DNA of 64,000 nt from Isoetes taiwanensis (GCA_021234155.1 JAJEKV010000006.1:29467997-29531996); one strand, 5' to 3'. Positions 44,564 through 57,019 are shown, counted from the first letter of the stretch. The notes: a model not told the origin generated them from the letters alone. Numbers and translations are program-made.

Positions 44564-45660
44564 TTGTTGCATTTGAGGGCTTTTAATTTGTTCATTTTAT
44601 GGTTCATTTTTGTGCCCATGTTAATGTTTACAAGCTCGATAAATGTATGAAATAACAGATGAAAGGATGGATTTATATACAAACTCCCAAGCCACTTCAA
44701 TATCAACTATCGATTCATTTGACATGCAATGCCATCATGTAATATTGTGCATGGGAGAAAGTTTATCGCCTAGCATCAAATTACAATGGAAATGGTTGTA
44801 GGTCTTGTATGGAATACTCTTCTACATTTTTAGGGGTAGACAGATGTTCATTATGTCCATTTTGGAGCATAAGCATAATCATTCTTGTTATAACAATTAA
44901 AGTATATTAGAAATTATATATCAATGTGGATCCATATGCAATGGCTCTCTATATGTATGGCTTCCACTAATTCCACATGCTAAACAACTTTCACTTCATG
45001 CACAAACTCCACAAGACAAATATGTCAAAATAAGCCTCGCTAATATAACTACATTATCCTTGTCCCGCTTTTTTTTTTTTCTTTGTCTTGTTCTTTTGTA
45101 ACTACCCATTCAATTGTTTTAGGGCATGGTCTATAGCTTTAGATACGATCATTTATACATCTAAATCAACCCCTATTATTACGCTTACATATTGAATGGC
45201 TAGAAAACTAGTATAGCTATCTAACTTGAAAAGGCGACAAACCAAGATAGATATCCTAGTATAGCCATCTAACTTGAGAACTTGAAAAGTTGACAACCAA
45301 TATAGCTATCTTAGTATAGCCATCTAACTATCGATCGTAATGGTTGCTCCTTCAATGACTTTATCTACCATCGTGGTTATCCTCCCAAGAATATGAGACT
45401 ATATTTAGTTTCAATGTGGAAACTACACATAGTTTCATTAGAAACTATATTCGGTTTCGCTCCAAACCCGCCTTTTCATTGACCTTTAATAATTTCAGCC
45501 TTGCCCATTTGCGCTTCCATATCCACCCAATAAATCTTTTGCTTGTAAACAAATTTGATAGCATTTAATGCACAAAGTTAAGCATTCTTCTCTCATTTCT
45601 AAAATTTCAGCATTTTTCAACACAAAATTTGATTCTGAGGGGAATTTTGAGACGCTGGAG
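44564..45660. other. No recognised gene; degenerate tandem at 45213-45330
   Basis: Sequence around 45213-45330 repeats (cc)tagtatagccatctaactt three or four times with aaaagttgacaacca spacers. No protein family is seen. Confidence 0.55.
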
Positions 45661-45668
45661 TGTTCTTC

Positions 45669-45675
45669 TATATAA
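45669..45675 (+). promoter_or_regulatory. TATA-box-like TATATAA upstream of the thioredoxin exon
   Basis: It lies 112 bp upstream of the thioredoxin ATG, which suits a plant core promoter with a short 5' UTR. Assigned by position and motif only. Confidence 0.45.
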
Positions 45676-45786
45676 GAGTACTTCTTAGTGATTTCTTCAT
45701 GGTATTTAGTGTGATTTCATACCTATAAGAATGGAATATCTGTTTCTTTCTATTGATTCAAAAACTACTCTCAAATCTTCCCAGCG

Positions 45787-46041
45787 ATGGTGTTTCTTGC
45801 CCCTGCTGTCCACCCCGCCGCACCCCTTTTATGAGATGCCGTGGCATCGTCCTATATTTCTTGGTATAGTCGATTTAGCTTCGGAATAGGATCTAAAAGA
45901 ATGGGATAGGCATACCCAGCTGCTGAAGGAGACAAAAGAATAAGGGTTTATGCAAAGACTCCCAGTATCGAACATGATAATTTTGAGGAGATAGTTCTTA
46001 AATCTGATGTCACAGTTTTGGTGGATTTTTGGGCGCATTAG
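45787..46041 (+). pseudogene. First-exon remnant of a plastid-type (m/x-like) thioredoxin
   Basis: One frame runs from ATG 45787 through a Ser/Ala-containing leader that resembles a plastid transit peptide. It is interrupted by TGA at 45832 and TAG at 45907. It then reads RIRVYAKTPSIEHDNFEE followed by VLKSD and VLVDFWA, the hallmark before the WCGPC active site of thioredoxins. The protein ends at TAG 46039, directly before the expected P-W-C-G-P-C. The active-site Cys pair and the rest of the fold are absent within the following 250 bp. A TATA-like element upstream suggests a DNA-level copy, not a retrocopy. The chromovirus inserted 246 bp downstream. Confidence 0.85.
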
Positions 46042-46282
46042 TGAAAACAAGATATAATATAACTCGATGCGCCTATCGCTCGGATCAGGCCATCTCCTGT
46101 CTATGTTGTAGAAATTTTTGGTCGATAGGGATTCCGGGTGCCTGTAACGCAGCCCTTTTAAATTACATATTGAAACTTTAATGCATAAGCAAACTTAGGC
46201 TAGACGATGCAATTTGGATGCGAAAACATTCTAATATATTTTTTGCCACTTCCCATCCCAATGTTCTCCGAGCACCCACTAC
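46042..46282. other. Short spacer without gene
   Basis: No coding match. It ends at the target-site duplication of the large gypsy element. Confidence 0.5.
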
Positions 46283-46287
46283 ATAGG
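46283..46287. other. Target-site duplication of the chromovirus (left, atagg; right copy acagg at 57015-57019)
   Basis: The two 5-bp flanks differ at one base, as expected for an old insertion. Confidence 0.75.
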
Positions 46288-47190
46288 TGTGACGTTCCAT
46301 GTAAGTATATGGTATACGTATACCTAACCTGACACGTCACCAAGGTATTTGGACCATTGGGGATTAACCTAAAAGGGATTATTGGGATTAAACTAACCTA
46401 AGTAGACCAACTATTAGTATCAATTAGCCAAATAGGCTAATTAGAGTGTGCCACTTGGCCTAACTCGACACAAGGGCAAGGGGCAGGTTGCCATCTTTGA
46501 GTGGCAAATTGAGCTCCAGCCCCCACCCCGCCCCAAATTCGAAGTTTGGGAAGGGCAGAGGGAGGAAGGAGAGCTGTTGCAACCTACCACCGACCCAGCT
46601 TCTATGGATGTTCTTCGAGACAATGGGACCAGCCAGACACAGTCAGTCTTTTAGGTAGTTTCATTGCTATTCTAATCCTTTGTTTGAGTAGATGGATGAT
46701 TAGATTCTATTCTTGATCTACTTATGGCGATGATGATGGATGTTGTATCCGATTCTCCGCCTTTCTTTCGTTCCCTCCTGTATTGTATGGGATTAAGGGA
46801 GGTAGAGACCTAGTTAGAACCTCTTAAATCCCAAAGAATGCGGCTCGTGGCACAAGAGCCCACTTGGTCGTGGATGCTATGATGTGATTCAAAGACCAAA
46901 TAATAAGTATGATGGTGAATCGGGGTGGGGTCTTGCCTAGTGCGCTACATGACTCCTATAGTGTGCTAGGCTTATAGCCGGGGTCACCGAGAGGGTCTGC
47001 ATGGGTCCGACACTCCCGGGTCGCAGTGACGGCCAAATGTTATGTGGGCGCTCGACTCGAACGGGCGTGTGAGCCGCCTTTAGATTTAGGGGAGTAAGCC
47101 CGTATGAACGCTGGGGTCACCGAGGTGGCACGGTTCTCTAGCACACCCGTGATCCATCATGTTGGGGAGGGGATGCTCTTTGACCGCCTC
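46288..47190 (+). repeat. 5' LTR of the chromovirus, lacking its last 0.57 kb
   Basis: It starts TGTGACGTTCC and matches 55553-56446 all along. Similarity stops right after gcctc at 47190, and coding-like sequence follows at once. The LTR 3' part and the primer-binding site are therefore missing. Confidence 0.92.
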
Positions 47191-49606
47191 CCGCTTTGCC
47201 TACCACTCCGCCCTATGTTAAACCATCGCCGCACTAAGGAACACAAAGCTATTCCTCCCCGTAATGTCTTCCAACTCTTCGCAGTGCTTGGCTATCACAT
47301 CGGTGACACACCCAGCGACCCTAAGAAGGTCGATCTTCTTCTCGAGCAGCTAGTGCAGAGGTTTGTGGAAGGAGACCGGATACCATACCCTATTTTTCAC
47401 CTCACAGAGAGATTTTTGTTGAAATTGAATGCCGAAGAGGAGACCTATACCCTTGTGGAGCAAGAGGACCAAGTCTTGACTCTTGTTCGTTATTACCCTC
47501 CGGACATGCCCCAAGATACTGCCGATGCCGATGCCGATGCTCGCCGAGAAGACGACAGGATTATGGCTATGGTACAAGAGGAGGACGCCCGGCAGATTGC
47601 AAGTGGAGACCCAGCTGTCCGAGGATATGAGTATATTTATCTGGGCCGAGGGAGGGCCATTACCCGAGGATGCAAACTTTACACTGTCTCCCTATTACTA
47701 TGATGAGGACGCCCAAATCTTCATATGGGAAGATATATCGTCATGTCTCACCCAAGAGGATCTGCAACCCGTAGAGCTTGATATGGCGGCCCGACCCGAC
47801 CGATATCTTGCAGAGATCCGCAGGCGTACCGCGGTACGTCTGTTACAAGAGCAACATGCCGAACAAGAAGCGGCTCGGCTAGCAGAGGAGCAGGCAAGGA
47901 AGACTACTGAGGAGGCCGCCAACCGTGTTTAGGAGGCCACCAACCGTGGTGAGGAGCCCACCAACCGTACCATACAACGGAAGTTTTTAAGACCACTAAC
48001 CCGGCGCTTGGGGCCCCAATATAAAACCCGGCTCCAAGCAATGGGTGGGATAGCAAAGGAGGGGGGATACGCTGCCGAAACGCCAGTTTCACGCTGCATA
48101 ACCGCCATCGGCGGCAAGACCTTCTTTTGGTACCCCTAATTGCCGAGGAAAGCCTCACGTGTTCAAAGCCGGGAATGAGCCTTGGCGGAAGCTCAAGATA
48201 AGTGAAAGTCGACGGAGCTCCTCTTCATGCGAAGTTACCTTTTCCCGCTGCTCGCCCGAGAAATTCCTCAAGAATTTAACAAACCTAAGGTTTTCGTGCC
48301 CATGCTATTCTCGCTTTGGTGAAGTCGCCGAGAATTACCTTTGTCGCCCTCTTCTACGATGCCAACCTTTTGTGCCATATACACGCTTTTTGCGGACTAT
48401 TATGCCAAAGGATTTGGCTTTAGCACATAGGATTTGCGGGATCGCAACTAGATCCCCCATTTTGTAATATAATTATATCGGAAATGCATCACCGCTTCCC
48501 CTTCATGCAAACCACACACAAAACTCGAAGTTCAAAAAAAAAAAAAAGAAAAGAAAAAAAGAAAAAAAAAACAATATTAATGATAAAGTAATAGACCCCA
48601 AGGAATATTCCCTGATAAAAGTTCTCACTTTTTAAAAAAACAAAGGGGGCTTCCTGTTTTTGTGGGTTTCATTCTTGTTTAGCCTTCCATACTCGCCCTC
48701 CTCCTTCCATCAAACCGTTATGGATTACGCCAAGCGCCACCAGTGGTACCAGGATGGAGAGCACTGGGACTCTCAGGTTCCATTTGAGTTCTCCACCCTT
48801 ATTTGTTGCAGCAAGTGGATCTTATAACCAATATGGAGGCGGATCCCAATTACACAGATTTCTTGGAGTTCTACACCTAAAAAAATGGTTCCTCAATGTC
48901 GACCCTCATGGCTTACCCTTTTCACTCTATCTTCACAGGGATATACTCATGCAAATGCTAGGTGATGATCGACATGTAGAGGACACTCTTCGCGGCATTC
49001 AGCGCCGGGCCAAGCATGCTCCCATTCTTCATCTTGGTCGCCAGCAGACTTATTTTGAGGTCCGCTTTGCTTTGGCCATCCTTATGGACCAATATGTAGA
49101 GGCTGACTCCACTCCATTGGAAAAAGGGAAGGTGCCTATCCCTGATGATCTCGAGGAGGATGGGCGGATTAGCCATACAGATTTTAACTGTTGGAAGCAA
49201 CTCACCACCGAAACGCCCGTGCCATGGACTCAGGGCCACAAGTCACGGACTAGATGGACTTCCCATGATTCATCTCAATAATCAAGAGTACCCGCCGCCG
49301 ACGACATCTTGTATGCATCATGTAATCACATTCCCCTGGTATGAAGAAAGAATATATTTTGTACGAGCCCCCAATATTGTTAGGGTGATTTCTTTGATTT
49401 TTTCGCCTCGAAAGTACCCACCCCTGCATCCAAAGAAATCGCAGCTGCTTAGGTTCCATCCAGAGGATCTTGAACCTGTGGAAACCTTGTTAGAGTTATG
49501 CGATCTCATGTTACAAGATCCTCCCTGTCCCCCACCTAAATATGCTTTTGCCGCCATGGGGCCACAAGTCCCTAACATCAATGATGTGGTGGTATCTATG
49601 GACTAA
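47104..49606 (+). pseudogene. Extra coding block upstream of gag in the chromovirus
   Basis: Open pieces: 47104-47703 (with LEQLVQRFVEGDRIPYPIFH, then an Asp/Ala repeat), its continuation in another frame 47640-47932 ending in an Ala/Glu/Arg helix (EQHAEQEAARLAEEQ), 48754-49281 (LHRDILMQMLGDDRHVEDT), and 49145-49606 (FHPEDLEPVETLLELCD). None resembles gag, protease or pol. Helical, acidic composition is consistent across pieces. Only a few breaks are needed to join the frames, suggesting one or two former ORFs. The 30.7-kb fragment does not reach this far, so it cannot show whether the block is standard for the family. An A-rich stretch lies at about 48533-48572. Confidence 0.55.
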
Positions 49607-50860
49607 GACTTAAGGGAAGATCTCTATAATAACAAGGAGCATCTCAAAGAGGAGAAGGAAGAAATCTAGGAGGAAAGTTACACTAATCTTGAGGCGTATG
49701 GCAATTCCACAACCGAGGTAGCAAACTTTGAAGAATCATTTAACAAGGTTTTTCCTCTCGCCTTTCCACCAAGGCCAAGTGCTATTCTTTTTCCGTGAGC
49801 CGCCCCAGAGGCCAAGCATCTTTTTGGGCACTAAAGGCTTTGTCCGCTATGGCCTGGACATAGGAAGCCCCTACAATCTTTCATGCCAAGCAGTGCTCGT
49901 GGAATCAAGATTTAGCACTTGCCGCTTCTAGGCCGTGATATCGCCACCGGGATGAGCATGAAGATGCTTGTAGCCGCTCCTTTGGCCATTGCCTTTCCTC
50001 CCCGCTAGCCGCGAACAGCTCGCCACGCCTTCACGATAGCCCCGGTGGTCGCCTTTGTTCGCTTAACGACAACCACCAGAGCCCCCTACGAGATGGACCA
50101 GATGCGTGATCTAGTTCATGAGCATATTTTTTTGTTTTAATATTGGCCTCCGCCATTCTTCTATGTATTATTCATATAGGGCTTTATGTCGATTTATTAA
50201 TACAAATTATAGTTTCTTTGTATTAATTGTCTTTTTCCTTGTTATTCACTTCTATGTAAGGCCTAGAATCATTAATTGCGATCTTCTACACCGCCTATTA
50301 CATGGACAACTTTGCCACAACACCGCTAAGGGGTGGGAAATAGTTACTTCCTTCAAGACAACGCCCAAGAACTTACAAATGCAAGATGCTAAGGGGTTGA
50401 GACTCATCGAGTCCACTAATGTGGATGCTGCTCAACGATATTGACGCATCATCCGTGGGAACTTTTACTTGAGCGAAGGAACATCTTGTCTAATCTCTTA
50501 ATTATAAATCCAACTCGCATACCGTGACATCATTATCCGTGAGTGGGCATAAATATAACTTGGCGCGCCAAATGAGGGGGACTATATTGATATTCTGCTC
50601 GTCCCTTTGGGACTTATCTTAAATGTAATCTTCGCCTACTTTAATGATAAATCTTTTCCTTATACATTATCTTATTATAACAATGTGCTAAAGTTGTGCT
50701 CATTTTTGTTTTATTGATATTTTAGACGGTGCACGTCCCCTTCTGTGGACGACGCCCGTGGAACTAGGCCGCCTTACGCCTGAACAGGAATTGCTCATCA
50801 TCAAGCACAAGATGGCGCAACTCCAATAATACGTTCTGCAAAGGCCTATAGGCCCCGGCC

Positions 50861-51520
50861 ATGGTGGAAGAGGGACCGTATGTCGGCCACCGAGGTGCCC
50901 CCACCCACGCCGATACGCATCTAAACGCCAAAATCTTTGCTAAGGCCTTTAGATCCCACTATGTTCCTCGTGCACATCGCTGCAAGCAGATACAGACATT
51001 TTATCGCTTACGATCGCGACATGATACCGTGCTTATACCGATGAGTCTTATACCGATGAGTTCATGTACCTCCTAATTTCATGTTCCGTGGATCAATGAA
51101 TGTCGCGCTTGAGGGTTATGTTGAGGGGTTGTCACCCACTTTTAAGGAAGATGGTCCATGCAATTGACCCCAAAAACGGTAGAAAGGAGGATGAAGCAAA
51201 AGCCTTGAGTTTGAGGATGACACACCAAAGGCTCCATACCAACGACCTCCAAATGCAAGCCGAAAGCAAGCCATATGTACCATATAAAGCCCGCTTCCTA
51301 GTCCCGGACCTCCTCAACAAATTTCTTTATCGAAAAGCGTAAAAGAAAGTCAGCTTCAATGTTCCCGATAAGTCGGGTGGCCCAAATAAGCAAAGGCAAG
51401 AGATCCTCGCCTATTCCTGAGAGGCTCGGAATCAGCCTACGACGCCGATAAGGCATGTTACCGCTGTTTCCATTCGCCACCGGATGTAGAAATGTCCATA
51501 TATTACTCAAAGACACATTG
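50861..51520 (+). pseudogene. Chromovirus gag
   Basis: FAKAFRSHYVPRAHRCKQIQ continuing TFYRLRS (50935-51020) matches the gag at 32.3 kb. A degraded EGL..L block follows (51110-51150). CYRCF near 51458 is the zinc-knuckle start. Many stops. Confidence 0.8.
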
Positions 51521-51599
51521 CATAATACTCGGCGTAAGTCGATTGGGATGAGTCGCCACCTTTTTGTGGACTTCCAGCTTTTATGAGGAGGGGCCCACC

Positions 51600-51990
51600 G
51601 ATTATATACAAAGTGAGTCCCACATTTTTGCCGCTATTGAGACCGGGTCAGCCGATTCTCAGCCCAAGGTCATCTCTACAAAGGTCAAATTGATAGCAAA
51701 CCTTTCATTATCTTTATGGACAATGGTAGTATCCACAACTTTGCATCCCTAGGTTGGTCTGGAAACTCGCAGCTAGCCCCTTTGAAATCTAAGCCTGCAC
51801 TCACCACGCTATTAGTGGAGCCGTCCGCCACACCTAAGGCCGCCGTGGTTAACTTGAACATCCAATTAATCGGGGCACCTGGCCACTTTGAGAGCGGAAA
51901 TTATGAATATTGGAAAGTATGACTTGATTGTGGGAATGGAATTCCCCGGCAACAAAGAATGGCAAATATAGATTGTGAGAAGCATGTCGC
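51600..51990 (+). pseudogene. Chromovirus protease
   Basis: FIIFMDNGSIHNFAS (near 51705-51750) is homologous to IDTGITHNFAS at 33.09 kb, with the catalytic D-T-G changed to D-N-G. YDLIVGMEF near 51925 matches the second conserved block. Confidence 0.88.
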
Positions 51991-52219
51991 CACCTTCAAT
52001 GCAAAGAAATGGGGCCCTATGTTACTATATAATGTAATGCAAGATATCCTATTATGCAAAAGGCATCTCCTTGCACAACCCCGATAAAGCCATTTGACGA
52101 GGCGCTGGGTTTGTATTGTTAGGTTTGGCGCCTTTTGAAGCCCAAAGAAGAAGAAATCATTCAAGGATTTAGGCCCAACCATAGCCAGCCTCATTCACGA
52201 AGTTCCGATCTCTTTCCGT

Positions 52220-53170
52220 GATGAGATTCAAAATTACCACCTTTCGGGAGTAGAGTGCGAGATTGCACTCCAACCTGTACCAAGCCTACCAAGAAGGCTC
52301 CCTACCGCATGAGTACACCCGAAGTTAGCGTAACTTAAGAAATAGTTACGTAAAACTTCTGAAGCTAGGCTTCATTCGCCCAAGAGTTTCACATTTTGGA
52401 GCTCCTATCTTGTTTGTTAAGAAGAAGGATGGGACCTTATGTGATGTGTATCGATTACCACCAGCCTAAATAAGCATACCGTTAAGAATTGATATGCATT
52501 ACCGAGGGCCGATGACCTTATGGATCAGCCGCAAGGAGCTAAGTATTTTTCCAAGATAGATCTTCGCCTGGCTACCATCAAATAAGGATTAAGGAGGAGG
52601 ACATTCACAAGTCCGCCTTCCGCATCTGCTATGGACATTATGAGTTCACAAGCTATGCCTTTTAGACTCACCAATGCACCAAGAACCTTCATGCCTCATG
52701 AACTATGTCTTCATAGACTATTTAGATGAGTTTGTCATTTTTTCTTTGATGACATTCTTATCTATAGTAAAACCCTGAAAAAAGATCATGAATGCCATCT
52801 TCTTCGGCTGGCCCTCCGTAAGGGTGCACCACCAACTCTTTGCTAAGTTTTCCAAATGTAAATTTGGCGTAACCACCGTGGTATTTAATTATTTGGGCTA
52901 TATTGTTTCTCGCTGATAGCATTATTGCTACCACCAAAAATCAAGCAAAAATCGGCAAGCCAAAGAGTGGCCACCACCTATCAATGTTTCTAAGTCCTGA
53001 GTTTTTGGGATTACGGATATTATCGCAAGTTCGCTAAGGACTTTGCTAAGATTGCAAAGACTTTCACCGAATCTATCGGGCATGAGAAGATCAAGGATTG
53101 GGCAGCGATTGGCAAAACAAGGTTCAATCAGCTTCCAACAAATTTAACGATGCCTTGACGCCTCAAGACT
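52220..53170 (+). pseudogene. Chromovirus reverse transcriptase
   Basis: GVECEIAL (near 52252), KKKDGT (near 52420), [11 protein letters not shown] (near 52535), MPFRLTNAP (near 52657) and [12 protein letters not shown] (near 52745) are visible, as is YYRKFAKDFAKIAK (near 53015). Nearly every block lies in a new frame. Confidence 0.92.
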
Positions 53171-53640
53171 GCCTTTACTTTTACCTAATCCTCGAAGGAT
53201 AAGGCTATGATCGATGCCGAAGATAGCAACCGAGCTGTTTTGGTGTAAGAGGGACGAAGTCATAGCCTATGACTCTAAGAAAATGAATAATGTAGAACAA
53301 CGATATCCCATTCATGATCGAATTGCTTGCAATCGTATGCCTTTTATGATCCGGGAGACATTATCTTCTTGGATGGCGGTTCCAATCGACATGCATCACC
53401 AAAGTCTTCATCTTTACATGTGCTAATCTCAATCTTCTAAGAATGTGGATAGAATTTTTGGAGGAATGTGATTTTGAGGTTCTCAGATAAACCCCAAGAA
53501 ATACAATGTTGTTGCATATGCCTTGTCTCTAAGATCCTTTGACCACACGCGCATCATTGCAATGCCATTTCCAATCTTGTAAGTGAATTTGGGAAGACTA
53601 TTGAGTAATCTCTTCTAACGGATCCCTGATTTAGCTTAAG
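53171..53640 (+). pseudogene. Chromovirus RNase H remnant
   Basis: Only the V-I-A-Y-D-S-K-K-M-N-N-V-E-Q-R-Y-P-I-H-D pattern (near 53250-53310) and a degraded connection follow. The first catalytic Asp region is not recognisable. Confidence 0.75.
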
Positions 53641-53641
53641 T

Positions 53642-54769
53642 GTGGGGCAGCCTTCTAAAGAGGCCGTGACAAATAAGGAGAGGGACACATTTAAGCATTA
53701 TAAGAAGGCGATAAGTTGTGTGTACCCGAAGTCATCGGAGTTAGGAGGCTTATTCTTCATGACACACATAACAGCCCCTATTGTTGGTCACCGGATTTAT
53801 GAAAACATATTTCAAGATAAGATCCGCCATTTCGCTTGGTATGAAGAAGCATATTGCTCGCTACATTAAGCAATGCCAACTTTGCCAGACAAAGGCAGAG
53901 CAACTAAGAACGCTGTGCACTTGGAACCTTTGGATGTCCCTAATGCAAAATGGGAAGTCATTACCATGGACTTCATTGTAGGCCTCCCACTTAACACTTC
54001 GAGGATTTGATGCCTTGATGGTCATAGTTGATAAACTTTCCAAGATGGCGACTTTGCCATGCCGCACCACCGATCACGGCTTTGAATACGCACTTTTATT
54101 CTCCAAGGAGATTTTTCGACTCCATGGGATGCCCACGCATCGTAATTTCTGATCGCGGATCCTAAATTTGTTAGTGCTTTCTCGAAGGACTTCTTCAAAG
54201 ACTATACAAATCAAGCTTGCCATGAGTACGGCCTATCACCCCCTAATGCATGGGCAACCGTAACGCACTAATCGAATCATTGAGGATATGCTACTTAAAT
54301 TATGTAAACATAGGCAATCTCAATGGGCGTAATACATTCACTTGGTAGAAGTTGCCTAATAATAGTACTAAAACAGAGTCCTCAAGGATGTCTCCTTTAT
54401 GATCACCTATGGTTATCAATGTCTTACTCTAGATACATGGCATAACCCAGCCAAGGTGGCGCTTTCACAAAAGTTGCTTGTGGTATCTATTGACAAAGAC
54501 GGAGTCGCCAAAAGTGTTTAGCATATAGACACCGCATCTCGCTGCGGAGTTCCAAAGTTGGTGAATCGGTATGGTTGAAGATCAAGGTTAAGCATGCCAA
54601 GCTCAAAATTGGGAATTGCAAGAAGCTGGCACCACGATGGGCGGGACCATTTCAGATTATTGAACGTATAGGTCCTCAAGCCTATAGGTTGAATTTGCCC
54701 GCTCATCTTAAGGTCCATTGTGGTTTTCCACGCGGAGCCTCTCAAGAAGCACACCCCGGATCCTCATGA
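53642..54769 (+). pseudogene. Chromovirus integrase with GPF module
   Basis: The zinc-binding part shows GHRIYENIF and CQLCQTKAEQ. The core shows TMDFIVGLPLNTS (first Asp, near 53965), LMVIVDKLSKMATLP (near 54018), HGMPTHR (near 54124) and AYHP (near 54232). The C-terminal module 54575-54769 reads KLAPRWAGPFQIIERIGPQA then YRLNLP, the GPY/F signature of chromoviruses. Confidence 0.92.
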
Positions 54770-54834
54770 GATTCTTGATATACCAAGACTCTCGAGATGA
54801 CTCGGACGGCAATTGAAATTGTTCCGTAAGCTCT

Positions 54835-55029
54835 TCTCTACGTGCAGCATATAAACAAACGAGAAGAACCCAGATATTGCAATATCTAGTTAAGTGGAAA
54901 CACTTGCCTACTGAGGATGCCACTTGGGTGCTTAAACAAGACCTTGACAAGGCTTACCCCGACTTTATGCGGCAATGCCAGGGTTGGACCATCCACGATG
55001 ATATCGACTCCGACTCCAATGGTATGTAG
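54835..55029 (+). pseudogene. Chromodomain at the C-terminus of the integrase
   Basis: QILQYLVKWKHLPTEDATWV is a chromodomain: aromatic YLVKW, then E/D-x-x-T-W, then a C-terminal helix (LKQDLDKAYPDF). It ends at TAG 55027. In the family this domain steers insertion to heterochromatin marked by methylated histone H3. The frame from 54859 to the stop is intact. Confidence 0.92.
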
Positions 55030-55552
55030 TTGTGCAGTAGATCCGATAGGGATCATGCATGGGGATTGGGGTAGAGCATTTAGGCATATTAGGATGCAAA
55101 CCGCCTACGCTAAAATAGGAACATTACCATTCCTTATGCCGATGACTTGCAAGCCCTAGGCATTATAGGATTCCTCATTTTCATTTGTTTTTCCTATGTT
55201 TACATAAAGGAGTGGTCCCTTCAACCACAATTTTATATATAATGTCTTGAATAATGATGTAATCAGAATCCCGCAGTGTTTAATGCAAACAACCCCATCT
55301 CCAATTTTCTGACGACTCACTTTTGGAGTCATGCTATGTTTTTATATTCATTCCTTATGGTCCACTAAGGACCTTCTTGTTATTGTGCATATTAAGTGTT
55401 CTATGTTATGTTGTAAAAGGACTCAGGTCCGAAACTTTGATCGTTGATGATCTTGTTGTAATCTCCTATGTTTTTATAATAACTCTCCTTTTCCTTTATT
55501 AAATATTTTCTATGATCCTTAATGTCAATGCACAACATTACTCTGGGTAGAA
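55030..55552 (+). other. Untranslated tail between chromodomain and 3' LTR
   Basis: No coding match. It is T-rich and ends in a short purine tract before the LTR. Confidence 0.6.
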
Positions 55553-57014
55553 TGTGACGCTCCATGTAAGTATACCTAAACGATACCTAACCCGACACGC
55601 CACCAAGGTATTTGGACCATTGGAGACTAACCTAAAAGGGATTATTGGGATTAAACTAACCTAACTAGACCAATTAATAGTATTAATTAGCCAAATAGGC
55701 TAATTAGAGTGTGCCACTTGGCCTAACTCGATTGGCCAACCAGCCCAATTCCGCCCCAAATTCAAGTTTGGGAAGGGCAGAGGGAGGAAGGAGATGTTGC
55801 AACCTAACACCTCACCAGTTCTATGGATGTTCTTCGAGACAATGGGTCCAACCAGACACAGTCGGCCTTTTAGGTAGTTCTCGCGGCTATTCTAACCCTT
55901 GTTTGAGTAGATGGATGATTAGATTCAATTTTATGATCTACTTATGATGATGATGGATGTTGTATCTGATTCTGCCTTCTCTTTCTGTTCCTTCTGTGTT
56001 GTATGGGATTAAGGGGGGTAGAGACCTGAAAGCTCTCTAGATTTAGTGATGTTCCTAGTTAGAACCTCGTAAATCCCAGTAAATGCGGCCTGTGCACAAG
56101 AGCCCATCTGGCTGTGGATGCTATGATGTGATTCAGTTCCAAATAACGAGTATGATGATGAATCGGGGGTGGGGCCTTGCCTAGCGCGTCTACAGGACTC
56201 CTATAGTGTGCTAGGCTTATAGCCGATCACTGAGAGGGCCGGGTATAGGTCTGACACTCCCTGGGTCGCAGGTGACGTCCCAATTGTTATGTGGGTGCCC
56301 TGAACTCGAACGGGCAGGTGAGCCGGCCTTTAGATTTAGGGGAGTAAGTCGGGTATGAACGCGGGGGTCACTGAGGTGGCACATGTTCTCTAGCACACCC
56401 AGGGATCCATCATGCTCGGGGAGGGGACGCCTCTCTGACCTGCCTCATCGGACCGGGGAGATATAACCCGGAGTAGTTCCATAGGGTGATTCCATGGGAT
56501 TGTGTCTCCGGAAGGCTACAATCACGCCATAGCATGTTTCAGCCTATCTGCAAATTGTGCACAAGAGGGGCGGATGGAGTGGACTACCCTAGCCATTGTT
56601 CTATGCCAGCCAATGCCATTGTTATGATTCTGTCTGTTGTTATCTGGAGGCCTTGACTGTCAGTTGATTCCCAGGAGTCTGAGCCGGGGTAGAGCCCTTA
56701 TTTATGAGGCATTTCCTTGTTATATTGGTGTTCTATTGCATTCTTATGGATGATGATGGGCCACCCTTCGTGGTGGTATATTATTTGTTGTATTGTTGCC
56801 AGGTGCTAAACTTGTATGTACGCTTCCGCCATATAGGATTCCCATAGAAGGCCTGGGATGAATGACACCTCCATGTCCTTCACCCGGAAACTTTCCCATC
56901 ACAAGTGGTCCGAGTCAGACGGAGGGCCTTTCTATGGTGGTATTGTCGCCATGGAAGAGGGAATTTCTCGTATTTATACGATGGGAGCATCGTATAGGGT
57001 TGAGGAGCGTCACA
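55553..57014 (+). repeat. 3' LTR of the chromovirus (1462 bp, complete)
   Basis: It has 11-bp terminal inverted repeats: TGTGACGCTCC at the start and GGAGCGTCACA at 57004-57014. A purine-rich gggtagaa lies just before the start, in polypurine-tract position. The GC-richer middle contains the cacctgagggggtcactgag-like block shared with 47110. Confidence 0.95.
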
Positions 57015-57019
57015 ACAGG

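Larger units (their letters stand above)
46288..57014 (+). mobile_element. 10.7-kb chromodomain Ty3/gypsy element (chromovirus), inactive
   Basis: LTRs lie at 46288-47190 (truncated) and 55553-57014. The outermost 5 bp on each side are atagg (46283-46287) and acagg (57015-57019), a one-mismatch target-site duplication. Order inside: extra coding block (47.1-49.6 kb), spacer, gag (about 50.8-51.5 kb), protease (51.7-51.95), reverse transcriptase (52.2-53.1), RNase H remnant (53.1-53.6), integrase (53.7-54.77), chromodomain (54.84-55.03), 0.5-kb tail, LTR. Reverse transcriptase before integrase, the GPF-type integrase end and a chromodomain define a chromovirus. Multiple stops and frameshifts throughout. 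Confidence 0.95.

Noticed and set aside
45829-46050. Minus-strand 73-codon open frame
   Set aside because: It is the shadow of the plus-strand thioredoxin frame, which has clear motif content.
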